Of a DNA stretch of 50,712 nt, positions 7,579 through 16,960 are shown piece after piece. A program made the position numbers and the translations under genes. Source of the stretch: Candidatus Woesearchaeota archaeon (GTDB taxonomy: Archaea > Nanobdellota > Nanobdellia > Woesearchaeales > GW2011-AR9); contig JAGVYE010000002.1 of the NCBI GenBank assembly GCA_018303445.1, positions 1 to 50,712 on the forward strand. Direction: 5' to 3'. Under the pieces are notes generated by a model that did not search any database, was not told the DNA's origin, and worked only from the letters and a program-made list of their open reading frames with translations. Within the stretch, counting starts at the first letter, position 1. Each line of letters opens with the position of its first letter.

Positions 7579-10500
7579 CAACTAACAAAACCAAAGCCAG
7601 CACCAAGGCAATAAAGACTAAAACAACGAGGCCAGCTAATAATAAAATATACTGGTCGCTTCCCCGAAAGGAAGCGCGGACAACGTTATCTTGTTGTTCT
7701 TGCTGCCGTGCGGCTAATTGCTGTTGTAATTCTGTGGATGTTATCTGACGCACTGGTTCTGTTCCTACGACTGTCGTCTTATTCTCTCTCTGGAGAGAGG
7801 CACATTCCTGGATAGTCAGAGGAATTTCCTGTTTCTCATCTGTTTTACCATCCCGAGAAACTTCTAGGGCCAGTTGGTAATTTCCCGGCTCAGCATCTGC
7901 AAAGTCAAGATTGAAGGTGAGCCGCTCTTCATTATCACTGCCAGAGAAGTCATCAAGTTCAATTCCGGTGCGGCGGAGGTTTAAGCCTAAAGCGCTATTG
8001 GCAACGGTAACTTCGAGGTCTTCTTCATCGCTTTTACCGACATTTTTAATGGTAACTTGTAAATTCGTTTCTCTGGAACATTGCAAGGTTGAAGCTCCCA
8101 GTGACGTTCTGGTGATAATGATGTTATGATTTTCACGGTCAACCTTAATCGTAATTTCTTGCTCATCTTCATGCTCTGTTCCATCGTCTGCTTCCCCTTG
8201 CACTTTGACTCTTACTTTATATTTTTCTTCCTCAAGATCTTCACCGCGCAAGTCAAAGATTAACGTCACTTCTTCTTCGTCTCCTTTATTAAGGTCAAAT
8301 TCGTCTGATTCTTTTTCTAAATCTTCTCCATCAACATCAAGGATTTCAACGGTGACAGAAACATCATCAATATCTTTAGTGTACTTATTTTCTAGTTCTA
8401 CCTTGATTTCATTTTCCTCCTCAAATTGGAGGTCACCACTTGTTTTTCCGTTAATCTCAATACTTTTGATGGAAAGAAAACTCTGAGTTTTGACAAAGAG
8501 AGGCATCGTTTTGCTCAGGGGCGTGCCAGTGCTATTTGCGGCCGTTACTTGTATGTCGCCAATTATACGCTTTCCCGCAGCTTGATTACTGGGAACAGAA
8601 ACTTTAAGTCCGATCGTGGCTTGCTCTCCAGCATTAAGATTCACCGGCGCATTTGTTATTTGAGCGCTGAAACGGCTGTCAACATTCATAAACTGAATTT
8701 GAATATTGGTGAGCCTTTCCGTCGTTCCTACATTTTTCACCGTAACATTGAGATTAGCATCTTGACCTCGCACCGCATTATCAAAAACAGCTTCCGCTGG
8801 CAGTTGAAGATCGGCAGGCTGAACAGCTACAACACGATAGGTTGAAAAACCAGTTACGTTGAAAACGAATTCTCCATTAGCATTTCTCACGAGCATACAT
8901 CGTGTTGCAGGACAATCGGCAAAGCCGCTCTGGGCATTAAAGCCATTGGCAACTTGAATAACCGGATTAGTAAAAGCTCTTTTGAGGGTAATAGCAGCAC
9001 GTTCTCCGGTAAACGGATTAGTCGCAGAGTTAACGGAAGCGATGCCGTCACTGATGGTTATCAGATTATCCAAATTAAGTAAATCCGCAGTTACCAAAGC
9101 ATCAAGGTTAATTCCGTCAGTGAAAAGTATTTTTCCAAAATTATTTTCTACTTGGAGATTAAAATTAGTGCGATTGTTAATTGTTCCCGTGGGCGGGATA
9201 TTAGTCTGTAAGTTTGTGGCTGCCGGTCGGTCTGTTACACGCACTTGCCAGACTCTTTCTTCACCAGGCATGACGGCTTTAACGGTATACATTCCGGCCA
9301 TGTTTTGCTGGAACGTGAAAATATCTCTTCCAGCGGCGGCGGCAACTTCAACGTTATCAACAAACCAGCGAAGATTATTAATGAAAGCCGCGTCAACGAG
9401 AATGGCGCGAAATTGTTTACTGACGCCTAACCCCACAACAACATTTGGCGTCGCTGGTTCAGCACTTTGAATGCAAGGTCCTTTAGCAATAGTGGTGGTT
9501 TGCGTAGCTTGCTGTGAATTGCTCCTGTAGGAAGCGGTAACGGTAAGTTGGTTTGGTCCATTGGATAAGTTTCCAGCAGGAATAACAAACGTAAACGTTT
9601 GCTGGGCATTGCTGCTAATGGTTGCGGAAGGTAAGGATAGATTTAGACCGTTCCCGCCTCGTACACTAACCACGACGTCGTTTTCTGTATTGCTTCCTCT
9701 ATTTGTAAGTTCAGCAATTAAATTTGTCGAAGGTTTACAGGTAATGCCGTTAGGATCGGCTAAAATAATATTGGTAATGGCAACATCTGCAGGATTTTGT
9801 TGCACCATCAGATTAAAGGCAAAGGCATCACTGTAGGTTCTTCTATTGTCAATGAAATCTCTTCCTTGTATTTGAATCTGAACAGGATACGTCCCTTGTA
9901 GAGTTGTAAAATGAACTGCTCCAGTGAGAGTTATACTTTGGCTCGCACCTGCGGCAAGATTTACAGGAGTTTGAGTTTGAGCGGTAAAACCGGAAGGCGA
10001 ACTCACTTGTGCAGTTATTCCCGTAATAAGATGTGGCAGGTTATTGATCACATTAAAAGCTAAAGAAATTTGTTGCTGCGGCTGCACGGGTTGACTATTG
10101 CCTCCTGCCGTTACAGCATTTTGATTTAGGCGCACATTATTAATGGCCAAAGCCGGAAGCACCGTGATGCTAAGATTTGCAGGAGCGGATAAATCTTGTC
10201 CATCTGTTACGCGTACAGGGAAGCGACTTGCTCCAACATCAGTTTGTCGTGGTGTTCCTCTGAAGCGCAAGGGATTATTTGGATCGACGGTCAGCCAGCT
10301 TGGCAAGGAAGAACCGGTCGAGGAGATTGCCAATTGAGCCTGAGTATTATCTACGTCTGTGGCAGCAACTAAAAGTCCGGTAAATGGCACTCCTTCCACT
10401 GCTTGGGCTGGTGGAGGAACAGTAGCGATAACAGGAGCATCATTAACCGCATTAACGTTTACGGTAATAACAGCAGAGTTACTATTTGCCTCTCCATCAT

Positions 10501-11563
10501 TGACGGTAAACTGGGTGCTCATGGCACTATTGCTATTAGCACTTGGTGTTAGACCTACAGTACAAACTCCATTCGTGCAACTGGCAGGAGCGGTAATGCT
10601 GCCATTAGTAACATTCGTTACGGTAGCAGTTTCGGCTCTGTCTCCTACATCCGGATCAGTGTATTGAAGAATTACCGTTACCGCAGTATCTTCATTGGTT
10701 ATAGCGAGCGCATTCTGGGCAACAGGGGGATCGTTAGTATTGATGACAGTAACACTAAATTTTTGTCTGGCAGCGGGAGCTCCGCCATCACTTGCGGTTA
10801 TGGCGAGAAGGATAGTTGTTCCCACCTCACTATTCGTGGGAGTACCACTCAGAACTCTCGTAGTAGGATTGAAGGTTAACCATGAAGGTAAACTTTGGCT
10901 TCCAAAGGTAACGGGGTTATTTTCAGGATCTGTTGCAGTTACAGTATATGAGTACTGGGAATCTTCGTTTATCTGTGTAATGGGAGTAGATGTAAATACA
11001 GGAGGTCGATTGTTTTGAGTTCCTGGCGTCCCTCGATCTCCCGCGCCAAAAGTTGTAAGAGCAACTCCCCATCTATCGCCGTCATCATTAGATATTACAA
11101 AAGGAGTTTTTACTTGAGAAAATTCCATGGAAACACCGATAAGGTTAGGAAAAAATCGGTTATTGTATTCGACTCGATCTATTTCAGTCACACCATCACG
11201 CAGAATTATTTCATCCCCAGCATTCCCTAAGGTAAATCCGCTATATTGATAGGCGCAGATTACCCCCCCATTTGCCGCAGAATTGGAATTGCGGCATAAC
11301 ACTAGGTAGCCATTAGTGGGAATAAGAAGAGGACCGGCATTGTTTATAACATGGGATTCACCGCCGTTATCACTTATTGTCCAGCCATTAACATTTACGG
11401 CACTGGGGGCATCATTGTATAATTCAAACCATTCGCCATTAGAGTCAGATACAGCATTAGGGTCTTTCATGATTTCATTAATGAAAACCTCTCCCCAAGC
11501 AGCGGGAGCGGTAATAATCCCTAAAAGAAAAGCAATAAATAAAAGATTTAGGTGGTTTCTCAT
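7565..11563 (-). CDS. Large anchored surface protein (lamin-tail, cadherin-like and Ig-like domains)
   Basis: A 1332-aa secreted protein. It has a signal peptide (MRNHLNLLFIAFLLG.., cleavage after about residue 24) and a lamin-tail domain at about 25-160 (VFINEIMKDPN.., GEWFELYND). Three putative-Ig/cadherin-like repeats follow (about 190-475; PSWLTFNPTTRVLSGTP and PSWLTVDPNN are He_PIG-type), then beta-sandwich repeats like those in CARDB/NEW3 proteins, with a very acidic stretch near 1090-1180. One C-terminal membrane helix (YILLLAGLVVLVF..) ends in VVKKK, so the bulk faces outside. The start is set at ATG 11563; the upstream GGAGG (about 11 nt) is a plausible ribosome site, although a TTG at 11581 is also open. 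It lies 30 bp after the next gene, so the two are probably co-transcribed. It may be an S-layer or adhesion component. Confidence 0.8.
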   Translation of the reverse strand: MRNHLNLLFIAFLLGIITAPAAWGEVFINEIMKDPNAVSDSNGEWFELYNDAPSAVNVNGWTISDNGGESHVINNAGPLLIPTNGYLVLCRNSNSAANGGVICAYQYSGFTLGNAGDEIILRDGVTEIDRVEYNNRFFPNLIGVSMEFSQVKTPFVISNDDGDRWGVALTTFGAGDRGTPGTQNNRPPVFTSTPITQINEDSQYSYTVTATDPENNPVTFGSQSLPSWLTFNPTTRVLSGTPTNSEVGTTILLAITASDGGAPAARQKFSVTVINTNDPPVAQNALAITNEDTAVTVILQYTDPDVGDRAETATVTNVTNGSITAPASCTNGVCTVGLTPSANSNSAMSTQFTVNDGEANSNSAVITVNVNAVNDAPVIATVPPPAQAVEGVPFTGLLVAATDVDNTQAQLAISSTGSSLPSWLTVDPNNPLRFRGTPRQTDVGASRFPVRVTDGQDLSAPANLSITVLPALAINNVRLNQNAVTAGGNSQPVQPQQQISLAFNVINNLPHLITGITAQVSSPSGFTAQTQTPVNLAAGASQSITLTGAVHFTTLQGTYPVQIQIQGRDFIDNRRTYSDAFAFNLMVQQNPADVAITNIILADPNGITCKPSTNLIAELTNRGSNTENDVVVSVRGGNGLNLSLPSATISSNAQQTFTFVIPAGNLSNGPNQLTVTASYRSNSQQATQTTTIAKGPCIQSAEPATPNVVVGLGVSKQFRAILVDAAFINNLRWFVDNVEVAAAAGRDIFTFQQNMAGMYTVKAVMPGEERVWQVRVTDRPAATNLQTNIPPTGTINNRTNFNLQVENNFGKILFTDGINLDALVTADLLNLDNLITISDGIASVNSATNPFTGERAAITLKRAFTNPVIQVANGFNAQSGFADCPATRCMLVRNANGEFVFNVTGFSTYRVVAVQPADLQLPAEAVFDNAVRGQDANLNVTVKNVGTTERLTNIQIQFMNVDSRFSAQITNAPVNLNAGEQATIGLKVSVPSNQAAGKRIIGDIQVTAANSTGTPLSKTMPLFVKTQSFLSIKSIEINGKTSGDLQFEEENEIKVELENKYTKDIDDVSVTVEILDVDGEDLEKESDEFDLNKGDEEEVTLIFDLRGEDLEEEKYKVRVKVQGEADDGTEHEDEQEITIKVDRENHNIIITRTSLGASTLQCSRETNLQVTIKNVGKSDEEDLEVTVANSALGLNLRRTGIELDDFSGSDNEERLTFNLDFADAEPGNYQLALEVSRDGKTDEKQEIPLTIQECASLQRENKTTVVGTEPVRQITSTELQQQLAARQQEQQDNVVRASFRGSDQYILLLAGLVVLVFIALVLALVLLVVKKK

Positions 11564-11593
11564 TTTATATGATGCCTCCAATTAATTTTCAAA

Positions 11594-12985
11594 TTATTTT
11601 TTTACAAGCAAGATGATAAACAAGGCGATTAAGACAATAATGATAATGATCCCAACAATTAACATAGCGACGAGAACGTCTTCAGTCGTGTAAGGTTCTT
11701 CGACACTGCGAATGACGCCGGAAGAAGTTTCTGTAATCTTAGTGTTGGTTTCTTCCGTCCTTGTTTCACCATTTCCCCTCGCCGTGGCAGCTATTGTCGC
11801 GGTTTCACGTTGGGTTTTATTTTCATTTTCCTTATTTTCCGGCACTATTGGTTTTTCTGGAGATGTTCTCTCTGGGCATTTTTTAACTACAAGATTGAGA
11901 AACTCTTCATTAATTTCCTTAGTGCGGTCAATGAAAGGGATAAGGTCTAAACGATAAGTCTTGGCTTCAACATTCTTAGGCAAGTTGAAAGTAAAAGTTC
12001 TTCTCCAGGTATCATCGCCGTCATCAAATTCATCCAACTCGATATCAGGGATGTTTTCGTTAATTTTTAGTTCGCTGTTAAAGATAGCAAAACCGGCGTG
12101 TTCTTGATTGTCTGTACCATAATTTTTCAATTCGACATCCAGAGTAAAGCTCTCATCACAAGCTGTTAAAGAACTGGGAGATACCAGAGCTTTTGTAACA
12201 CGAAGATCATCACGGGCTCGACGGACATCAAGGCGTATTTTCTTTTCGATTTTGTATTTCACGTCCTTGCCATCTTCCCCTTCTAAGGTAAGTTCGATTT
12301 TGTAATCACCGACATCGGCATCTTCAGGGATTTTCCAGACTACAGTTACGGTTTTCTTTTCTTTTGCCGGTAAATCATCTAATTCATATTCTTCCTCAAA
12401 ATCGCGAGGGAAGAGGTCACTATCGTCAGCATCAACCGTTAATTCCATATTCTCGATCTCGCTTTCTTCATAATCTTCGTCATCAAATCGATTTTCAATT
12501 TCTATTTCGAGCGTAATTTCCGAGCCTGGTCTCACTTTTCGATCGAGGGAAAATTCACTGGTGTTGCCGTCAGCATCAAAATCTTCGTCGCGCTCATCAC
12601 CATCTTCATCAACATATTCGGCTTTAATTTCTTTTATAACGAGCATAGAAGCAGTATTTTGGACTAAAGCAGCACGATCGATTTCAGTATTATTTGTTTC
12701 TTTGATAATGATGTTCCCGATGTTAGCTGTTCCCGGGTTTTGACGGTGAGTTACATTGATGCGAAAGGGCACGGTTTGGGTTGAACCGGCAGTTATCGTT
12801 ACATTTGGGACTGGTTCTGCGCTATAGCCTGTGGGAAGTCCTTCCAGTGAAACTTGAACAGTGCGGGCTGTAGCATCTGTATTTTGAATGACAAAATTGG
12901 AAGCTATGGGAATTGTTCTTTCGTCTTCTTGATCAAACTCTTGATAATCAACATTAAGAGTCAAGGAATCTTGCTGAATAGTCAC
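11594..12985 (-). CDS. Surface protein with C-terminal anchor; signal peptide out of frame with its ATG
   Basis: A 463-aa protein of CARDB/NEW3-like beta sandwiches, acidic repeats (DEDGDERDEDFDADG), a Ser/Thr/Glu-rich linker and one C-terminal membrane helix followed by VKK. It resembles the co-directional 1332-aa protein 30 bp downstream. The coordinates start at the first in-frame GTG (12985), but this is probably not the true start. The same frame continues upstream to 13056 with a good signal peptide (KIKLLLITILTLLLI...SFSSA) yet has no ATG, GTG or TTG before a TAG. An ATG exists at 13064 one base out of frame; removing one G from its run of five Gs restores a start reading MGSVKIKLLL. 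A homopolymer indel, in the assembly or real, is likely. Confidence 0.72.
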   Translation of the reverse strand: MTIQQDSLTLNVDYQEFDQEDERTIPIASNFVIQNTDATARTVQVSLEGLPTGYSAEPVPNVTITAGSTQTVPFRINVTHRQNPGTANIGNIIIKETNNTEIDRAALVQNTASMLVIKEIKAEYVDEDGDERDEDFDADGNTSEFSLDRKVRPGSEITLEIEIENRFDDEDYEESEIENMELTVDADDSDLFPRDFEEEYELDDLPAKEKKTVTVVWKIPEDADVGDYKIELTLEGEDGKDVKYKIEKKIRLDVRRARDDLRVTKALVSPSSLTACDESFTLDVELKNYGTDNQEHAGFAIFNSELKINENIPDIELDEFDDGDDTWRRTFTFNLPKNVEAKTYRLDLIPFIDRTKEINEEFLNLVVKKCPERTSPEKPIVPENKENENKTQRETATIAATARGNGETRTEETNTKITETSSGVIRSVEEPYTTEDVLVAMLIVGIIIIIVLIALFIILLVKK

Positions 12986-13210
12986 AACTGCAGAAGAAAA
13001 ACTAGTAATTAGTAACAGAGTTAAGATCGTAATGAGTAATAATTTAATTTTAACCGACCCCCATTTGTTTTTCTATTTTCAAGTAGTTACTCTTATTTAA
13101 ATGTTTTGGAAATTTCAGAAATTTGCCAAGTTATTGTGTTATCAGATAGTAGTGAATAGAACGTTATTGAAAAAATAAAAAAGGGAGTTTATGGCGTTCC
13201 TTTCTCTTCT

Positions 13211-13741
13211 CTACTTACTCCCCATATAGAAAAACTTCTCAATGGAAACGTCTTCCGCTTTGAAGTTTCCAGAACGAGGATGGGAAGATTTAGAGGCCGC
13301 TTCAGTAGGCGTTCGGGGATTGCCTTCCACACTTACTTTTTCTTCTTTCTGTATCTGAGACTGCTGTTTTACTTCTTCTACAGTGGGAAGACGATGATAT
13401 GTTACTTTTGTACGTAATTCGGCCATCTCTTTTTCTAAGGACATTACTTTCTCTTGAAACTCTTTAATTTTTTTAACCATAAAGTCGGCATTTTGTTTCA
13501 GAATTTCTTTTATTTCATCAGGATTTAAACTCACATCGCTTCTTTCTTCTTTTGATTCTTTCGGCTGCTGCTCTTTTCCTACTTCCTGCCAGGTTTCCTT
13601 AAAAGAATCATATTCGCTTATTTCCTGCCGGCGGAAAACCTTCTCGGCCTGGGTTACGGCCTCATCTCTGGATGTTGCCAAACCTTGGCGCATTAAATCC
13701 AGAGCGAGTTTGTTTATTTTTTGAATTCGTTCAACATCCAT
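13211..13741 (-). CDS. Hypothetical coiled-coil protein
   Basis: A 176-aa protein not recognised by function. Residues 1-45 are helical (MDVERIQKINKLALDLM...AVTQAEKVF). Residues about 74-112 form a heptad-like coiled coil (ILKQNADFMVKKIKEFQEKVMSLEKEMAEL). The next 40 residues are Pro/Ser-rich and probably disordered, and the C-terminus ends in the compact motif VSIEKFFYMGSK. There is no signal peptide or membrane segment. A GAGG lies about 10 nt upstream of the ATG. It may be an oligomeric adaptor, but nothing nearby shows a partner. Confidence 0.6.
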   Translation of the reverse strand: MDVERIQKINKLALDLMRQGLATSRDEAVTQAEKVFRRQEISEYDSFKETWQEVGKEQQPKESKEERSDVSLNPDEIKEILKQNADFMVKKIKEFQEKVMSLEKEMAELRTKVTYHRLPTVEEVKQQSQIQKEEKVSVEGNPRTPTEAASKSSHPRSGNFKAEDVSIEKFFYMGSK

Positions 13742-13898
13742 AGGTAATCGCCTCTTTTCCTGAAATTTGTGAAAAAGACGAGCAACAAGGAAGTTATAAT
13801 ATTTTCTATTCTGGCAGATATATATCTTATCTTGGTTAAAAAGTAAGTCTCTGCTGATATCTTTCCAAGATCAGGATCCTTTCTCTACTCATAAAGTT

Positions 13899-14042
13899 CT
13901 ATTTATAGAGAAAACTGAGGAAATCTGGAGTGACGCCTTTCGCTCCCAAGAAGACGAGGGCCAGCGCAACAATAATCCCTAAAATCATGCCCATAAGGAA
14001 GAACTTCAGTTCAATGGCACCTAATTGACCTTTTTTTTCCAT
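13899..14042 (-). CDS. 47-aa single-pass membrane protein
   Basis: A short ORF starting at ATG 14042 and ending at TAG 13899. It encodes a basic start (MEKKGQLGAIELKFF), one membrane helix (LMGMILGIIVALALVFLGA) and a short tail ending FLSFLYK. A TATA box on the same strand (CCTTTATATA, 14066-14075) is centred 28 bp from the ATG, the leaderless spacing, which argues that the ORF is expressed. The KKGQ...E preceding the helix resembles a class III (type IV pilin-like) signal, although the Glu is one residue later than usual. The function is unknown. It diverges from tfb. Confidence 0.6.
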   Translation of the reverse strand: MEKKGQLGAIELKFFLMGMILGIIVALALVFLGAKGVTPDFLSFLYK

Positions 14043-14103
14043 GAAAGAGAGAAAAGTTTTCTGGTATATAAAGGTTTCTATCTTCTCTGCCAGAACCGAA
14101 AAC

Positions 14104-14113
14104 TTTATAAAGC
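14104..14113 (+). promoter_or_regulatory. TATA box upstream of tfb
   Basis: TTTATAAAGC, preceded by an A-rich stretch (GAAAAC) that could serve as BRE, predicts a start near 14135 and a leader of about 33 nt. A weaker TATTTTTATACTTT (14129-14142) is closer to the ATG and would give an almost leaderless mRNA. Both lie upstream of the gene for the factor that itself reads such elements, so autoregulation is conceivable but not shown. Confidence 0.45.
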
Positions 14114-14167
14114 AAACTCCAAACTACTTATTTTTATACTTTACCAAGTGGTAATAATTTCCCGACC

Positions 14168-15094
14168 ATGATTCGAAAAACCACGATTAAAGAATGCCCG
14201 GAATGTGCCAGCAAGAATATTTTTCGAAATGTGGAAAGGGGTGAAACCATCTGCCGTGATTGTGGTTTAGTTATTGAAGATCGCATGGTGGATTTTTCTC
14301 AAGAATGGCGTGATTTTGAAGAAGATGGAGAAGGCAGTAAAAGAAGAACAGGAGCACCATCCTCTCAAACGCAGTTTGATCAAGGATTAGGAACAGAGGT
14401 AGGAACAACTTCAGACTTTTATAAATTAGGCTCTGATAGAGAAAGGGATAAGTTTTTCCGGCTTCGTAAATGGAACATTCGTATTAGTACGGCGATCGAG
14501 CGAAACTTGAAAGTAGCATTGGCAGAATTGAAACGCGTAAGCTCCTTCTTACGATTGCCTCGTTCTGTAGAAGAAGAAGCGGCACGAATTTATCGTTTAG
14601 CGGTTCAGAAAGGATTAGTGCGAGGAAGGTCTATGGAATCAGTCATTGCGGGTGCGTTATATGCTGCTTGCAGACGACATGAAATTCCGCGTACCTTGGA
14701 TGAGATGGGAGAAGCATCAGGAATTGAAAAGAAGGAAATTGGACGGACGTATCGCTTTGTTACCAGAGAATTAGAGATTAGCATTAAACCTAGCAATCCG
14801 GCAGATTATATCCCCCGCTTTGCTTCCGCTCTGAAATTAAGCCCAGAGACGCAGTCAAAGTCTGTAGAAATTCTGGAGATGGCACGTGATATTGAACTAA
14901 CTTCGGGGCGAGGACCTACCGGAATTGCCGCCGCGGCATTATATGTTGCATCTTTAATTCATGGAGAGAAAAGAACGCAGCGGGAAGTGGCAGATGTGGC
15001 GGGAGTGACAGAAGTCACAATACGAAACAGATATAAAGAATTGATTAAGAAATTAAAGTTAACGAAGCAAGTTGAGAAAGTAAAGAAGAAGTGA
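14168..15094 (+). CDS. tfb: Transcription initiation factor B (TFB/TFIIB)
   Basis: A 308-aa archaeal TFIIB homologue that binds TBP-TATA and the BRE and recruits RNA polymerase. The N-terminal zinc ribbon is intact (CPECASKN...CRDCGLVI, residues about 10-33), followed by the B-reader region (SQEWRDFEEDG..RRTGAP). Two cyclin-fold repeats follow (about 110-205 and 215-300), the second with the GRGPTGIAAAALYVA and VTIRNRYKEL signatures. Length is normal. The window shows many canonical TATA boxes, consistent with TFB/TBP-driven transcription. Confidence 0.95.
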   Translation: MIRKTTIKECPECASKNIFRNVERGETICRDCGLVIEDRMVDFSQEWRDFEEDGEGSKRRTGAPSSQTQFDQGLGTEVGTTSDFYKLGSDRERDKFFRLRKWNIRISTAIERNLKVALAELKRVSSFLRLPRSVEEEAARIYRLAVQKGLVRGRSMESVIAGALYAACRRHEIPRTLDEMGEASGIEKKEIGRTYRFVTRELEISIKPSNPADYIPRFASALKLSPETQSKSVEILEMARDIELTSGRGPTGIAAAALYVASLIHGEKRTQREVADVAGVTEVTIRNRYKELIKKLKLTKQVEKVKKK

Positions 15095-15126
15095 AGAAGA
15101 GTTTCTGATAGCTGTTGTTTTTAGCA

Positions 15127-15834
15127 ATGAAATTTACATTACAAGAAGCTTTGGATCATTATGAATTGTTTGTATTTAACTATACACCAAAATTACGTAT
15201 TGTTGGAGCTTATCACGCTTTAAACGAACAAGATAAAAGAGATTTAGAACAACTCGTTTCTGAGAGTAGTTTCGTAGCTTTAGAATACGATAGAGACAGG
15301 TTAGAAAATACACACCCAGTGTTAGTCGCAAGAAGAAGACAACTGGCCGCACAGCGTGGGTTAGTACTTCCTCCCTATGAGGCAAGCGTAGGGAGATTAG
15401 ATACAGGATTTTTCGATGATCTCTTGCTAAACTTTTTTGTTAAATATAATTATAGATGCGCTAGACAATATAATAAGAAACTCGCAAGAGAGCGAGAGGT
15501 GAAAGATGATAGTGAGAATGAAGTTTTTTTTTGTTACGATACGGCAATGAGACAAGGAAAAAGAATACATCTCGTAGATATGCCTTGGAATGAATTATTT
15601 CAGAGACTAATAGACCTTCCTCTCGAAATCAGAATTAATTGGATGTGGACGATGATGAAAGGTGGATCATATCCTCCAGAAGTTCAGGAGATTATACGAA
15701 AAGATCGGGAAGAGTATATACTCACAAAGATCGAACAAGAAGGGGGATGTCCCCTCTATGAATTGGAACAAGGAATTTTTGTAGTGGGCATGACGCACGC
15801 AGAAAATTATTATAAATCTCTACCACAAATGTGA
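15127..15834 (+). CDS. TraB/PrgY-like protein (divergent)
   Basis: A 235-aa protein with features of the TraB/PrgY/GumN family: an early ALEYDRDRLE (the acidic E-x-D...R signature), HLVDMPWNELFQRL in place of the usual I-D-R...TL-x-R, EEYILTKI, and the closing IFVVGMTHAENYY, like the family's VVGxGH. TraB-type proteins are thought to be membrane-associated or peptidase-like, and their role in archaea is unclear. This copy shows no C-terminal membrane helices. I chose ATG 15127 over the TTG at 15115. It lies 32 bp after tfb in the same direction. The similarity is partial, so the call is moderate. Confidence 0.45.
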   Translation: MKFTLQEALDHYELFVFNYTPKLRIVGAYHALNEQDKRDLEQLVSESSFVALEYDRDRLENTHPVLVARRRQLAAQRGLVLPPYEASVGRLDTGFFDDLLLNFFVKYNYRCARQYNKKLAREREVKDDSENEVFFCYDTAMRQGKRIHLVDMPWNELFQRLIDLPLEIRINWMWTMMKGGSYPPEVQEIIRKDREEYILTKIEQEGGCPLYELEQGIFVVGMTHAENYYKSLPQM

Positions 15835-15871
15835 CATAAAAATTATAAAAGAAGTTAAAATAAGACTTCTT

Positions 15872-16921
15872 ATGCAACTCACTCCTGAAATCAAAGCGCA
15901 AATCGAAGAACAAAAGAAGCAATGCGTTTTCTGTAAAGTTATTAGCAAAGAAATGGAAGGACAGATTGTCTTTGAAGATGATAAGACTATTGCTCTTTTA
16001 GATATTTATCCTGCTGTTAAAGGCCATACTGTGTATATGTTGAAAGAACATTATCCTCTCCCTTCATTTATTCCGGCAGAAGATTTCATTCATAAATTTG
16101 GACTGATACCGCAGCTGGCAAAAGCGGTGAAGGAAGGAATACTTACCACAGGAGTGAATGTTTTTATTTCATTAGGCGGAGTAGCCGGGCAACAATCACC
16201 GCATTTTCTGGCTCATCTCCTACCGAGAGAACGAGACGATAAGTTTTACAATTTTGAATTTAAGAAGGGAAAACAAATCGAAGAAGAGAAAGGGAAAGTG
16301 TTAGTTCAGAATTTTCCTTTGATGATGGCCAATTTCTTCCAACGTTCCCCTGCGCCATGGCATCAGGGACCAGGAAATGTGCCTGGATTTCTTACACCCA
16401 TCTACGAAAAGGCGAAAGTTCTTTACGAAGATGAAAGAGTTCTTTGTCTTCTTTCTTCTTTGCCAGCCGTTCCTGGCCATCTCGAAATATACAGTAAAGA
16501 AGCGGAGCGCAACATTGAAGAATTATCGCCGGAAAGTTCAGCGCATCTTTTTTTCACCGCTTCTTTAGCCGCAACTCTGATTTTTGAAGCCTTGGGGGTG
16601 CAAGGAACTAATATTCTTCTCAAGTCTGGATTTTCAGACGATAATCCAAAAGGAAGACTGGTTATTAATATTCTACCGCGAAAACAGAATGATGCTTTAC
16701 AGAATATAATCTGGCAACCACAGCAGCCAACCTATGATGTCAAGGAAATCGCCAAAAGAATTAAAGATTATTCCTGGAAAGTTAAGTATAAGAAAAAAGA
16801 ACTGGAGAGGAAACCAGGAATGATAAGCACGAAGCCGATAGTTTTTTCTGAAAGAAAAGAAGAGAAGAGAATTTATAGTGTTGACGAGGAAATAAGGAAG
16901 GCGATTGAAAGAGTTAAGTGA
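15872..16921 (+). CDS. Tandem HIT-domain protein
   Basis: A 349-aa protein with two histidine-triad domains. The first (about 17-130) starts with CVFCKVI, includes DIYPAVKGHTVYMLK and ends with SPHFLAHLLPR. The canonical HxHxHxx is altered: the first and last His of PHFLAHLL are kept and the middle one is Leu. The second domain (about 180-280) has LPAVPGHLEIYSK and NPKGRLVINILPR, which lacks the His triad and is probably not catalytic. HIT proteins usually hydrolyse or transfer nucleotidyl groups. The C-terminal 60 residues are basic. A TATA box (AATTATAAAAGAAG, 15839-15852) is 26 bp from the ATG, giving a leaderless transcript. Confidence 0.82.
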   Translation: MQLTPEIKAQIEEQKKQCVFCKVISKEMEGQIVFEDDKTIALLDIYPAVKGHTVYMLKEHYPLPSFIPAEDFIHKFGLIPQLAKAVKEGILTTGVNVFISLGGVAGQQSPHFLAHLLPRERDDKFYNFEFKKGKQIEEEKGKVLVQNFPLMMANFFQRSPAPWHQGPGNVPGFLTPIYEKAKVLYEDERVLCLLSSLPAVPGHLEIYSKEAERNIEELSPESSAHLFFTASLAATLIFEALGVQGTNILLKSGFSDDNPKGRLVINILPRKQNDALQNIIWQPQQPTYDVKEIAKRIKDYSWKVKYKKKELERKPGMISTKPIVFSERKEEKRIYSVDEEIRKAIERVK

Positions 16922-16960
16922 AGAAGTTACGGAAGAAATAGAAAAGAGTTTTCCTCACTT

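Noticed and set aside
8426-8845. 139-aa and several other plus-strand frames inside the large surface-protein gene.
   Set aside because: Composition is that of an antisense shadow (Ser/Arg-rich) of a strongly supported gene, with no promoter or homology.
7565-13064. Considered the two surface proteins as remnants of a virus or conjugative element.
   Set aside because: They have normal signal peptides and C-terminal anchors, no capsid or transfer genes lie nearby, and flanks are ordinary housekeeping genes.
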